A model generated the notes under the pieces. It was given only the letters and a program-made list of their open reading frames with translations. It searched no databases and was not told where the DNA came from. Positions 13,170 through 13,309 of a stretch of DNA of 13,309 bases are shown piece after piece. The stretch's first letter is position 1; every line of letters starts with the position of its first letter. Source of the stretch: SVTX01 sp045585895 (GTDB taxonomy: Bacteria > Bacillota > Clostridia > Oscillospirales > CAG-272); NCBI GenBank assembly GCA_045585895.1, contig JAZMZI010000067.1, positions 1-13,309 of the forward strand. Reading direction: 5' to 3'. A program made the translations under genes and the position numbers.

Positions 13170-13309
13170 TTACGCGTTTCTTTGCAATCTATGGATATGC
13201 TCCTTGCAAAGAGTCATTTTATCTGCTCCGAAAAGCTCGTCGATATACGACAAAAGTCCCTCTGCCGAATTGCGCAGATAGATAGGATTCTGCGTCTCAA
13301 GCTTTCTGA
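13170..13309 (-). CDS. C-terminal end of an unidentified protein (runs off the window)
   Basis: The last 45 codons of a minus-strand reading frame end in TAA at 13170-13172. The visible tail is charged and mostly helical in character (NSAEGLLSYIDELFGADKM, ending HRLQRNA), with one Cys and no recognised motif. Its end is 46 bp before the ATG of the 1407-aa gene, in the same direction, so it is probably the preceding gene in the same transcript. Codon choice looks like that of the neighbours. The function cannot be told from this part. Confidence 0.6.
   Translation of the reverse strand, partial: RKLETQNPIYLRNSAEGLLSYIDELFGADKMTLCKEHIHRLQRNA

Overview
The window looks like a chromosomal stretch from an anaerobic, Gram-positive, Clostridia-like bacterium (Bacillota), probably an uncultured gut lineage. 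The reasons are an NfnAB-type electron-bifurcating pair, clear AGGAGG/AAGG ribosome binding sites, a consensus sigma-A promoter, and very large membrane-anchored surface proteins built from Lys-Arg-bounded Y-D/N-G repeats, transglutaminase-like domains and Gly-His-Asp-Trp Cys repeats. This placement comes from style of sequence, not from a marker gene. Every convincing gene is on the minus strand, so transcription runs from high to low coordinates.

Layout in transcription order. (1) 13170-13309: the last 45 codons of an unidentified gene. (2) 8900-13123: a 1407-residue protein with an N-terminal membrane anchor, two Y-D/N-G modules, a first transglutaminase-like unit, a Cys/His-rich tandem repeat block, a second transglutaminase-like unit homologous to the first, a Gly/Asp/Pro/Glu linker and about three more Y-D/N-G modules. 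(3) 2971-8814: a 1947-residue protein with an N-terminal membrane anchor, one Ig-like domain and about 19 tandem modules of the same kind. Its centre is built from an alternating two-module (A-B) super-repeat, with one recent 312-bp duplication. (4) 2768-2970: an intergenic stretch with a GC-rich hairpin whose T tract faces the plus strand, against the direction of all the genes. (5) 1913-2767 and 496-1911: a tightly coupled flavoprotein/iron-sulfur pair (NfnA/SudB-like and NfnB/GltA-like). (6) 300-495: an intergenic stretch with a compound palindrome and a near-perfect promoter. (7) 1-296: the start of a small P-loop nucleotide kinase-like gene, cut by the window edge.

The two giant genes are likely co-transcribed (85-bp gap, no convincing terminator between them) and share the same module family, so they probably form one cell-surface system. 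In it, a transglutaminase-like enzyme or peptidase would be displayed next to a very long fibre-like or adhesive repeat protein. This is the most interesting part of the window. What the pair does (cross-linking, cell-wall remodelling, adhesion) is inference. The NfnAB pair is housekeeping redox metabolism and has no evident tie to the surface proteins.
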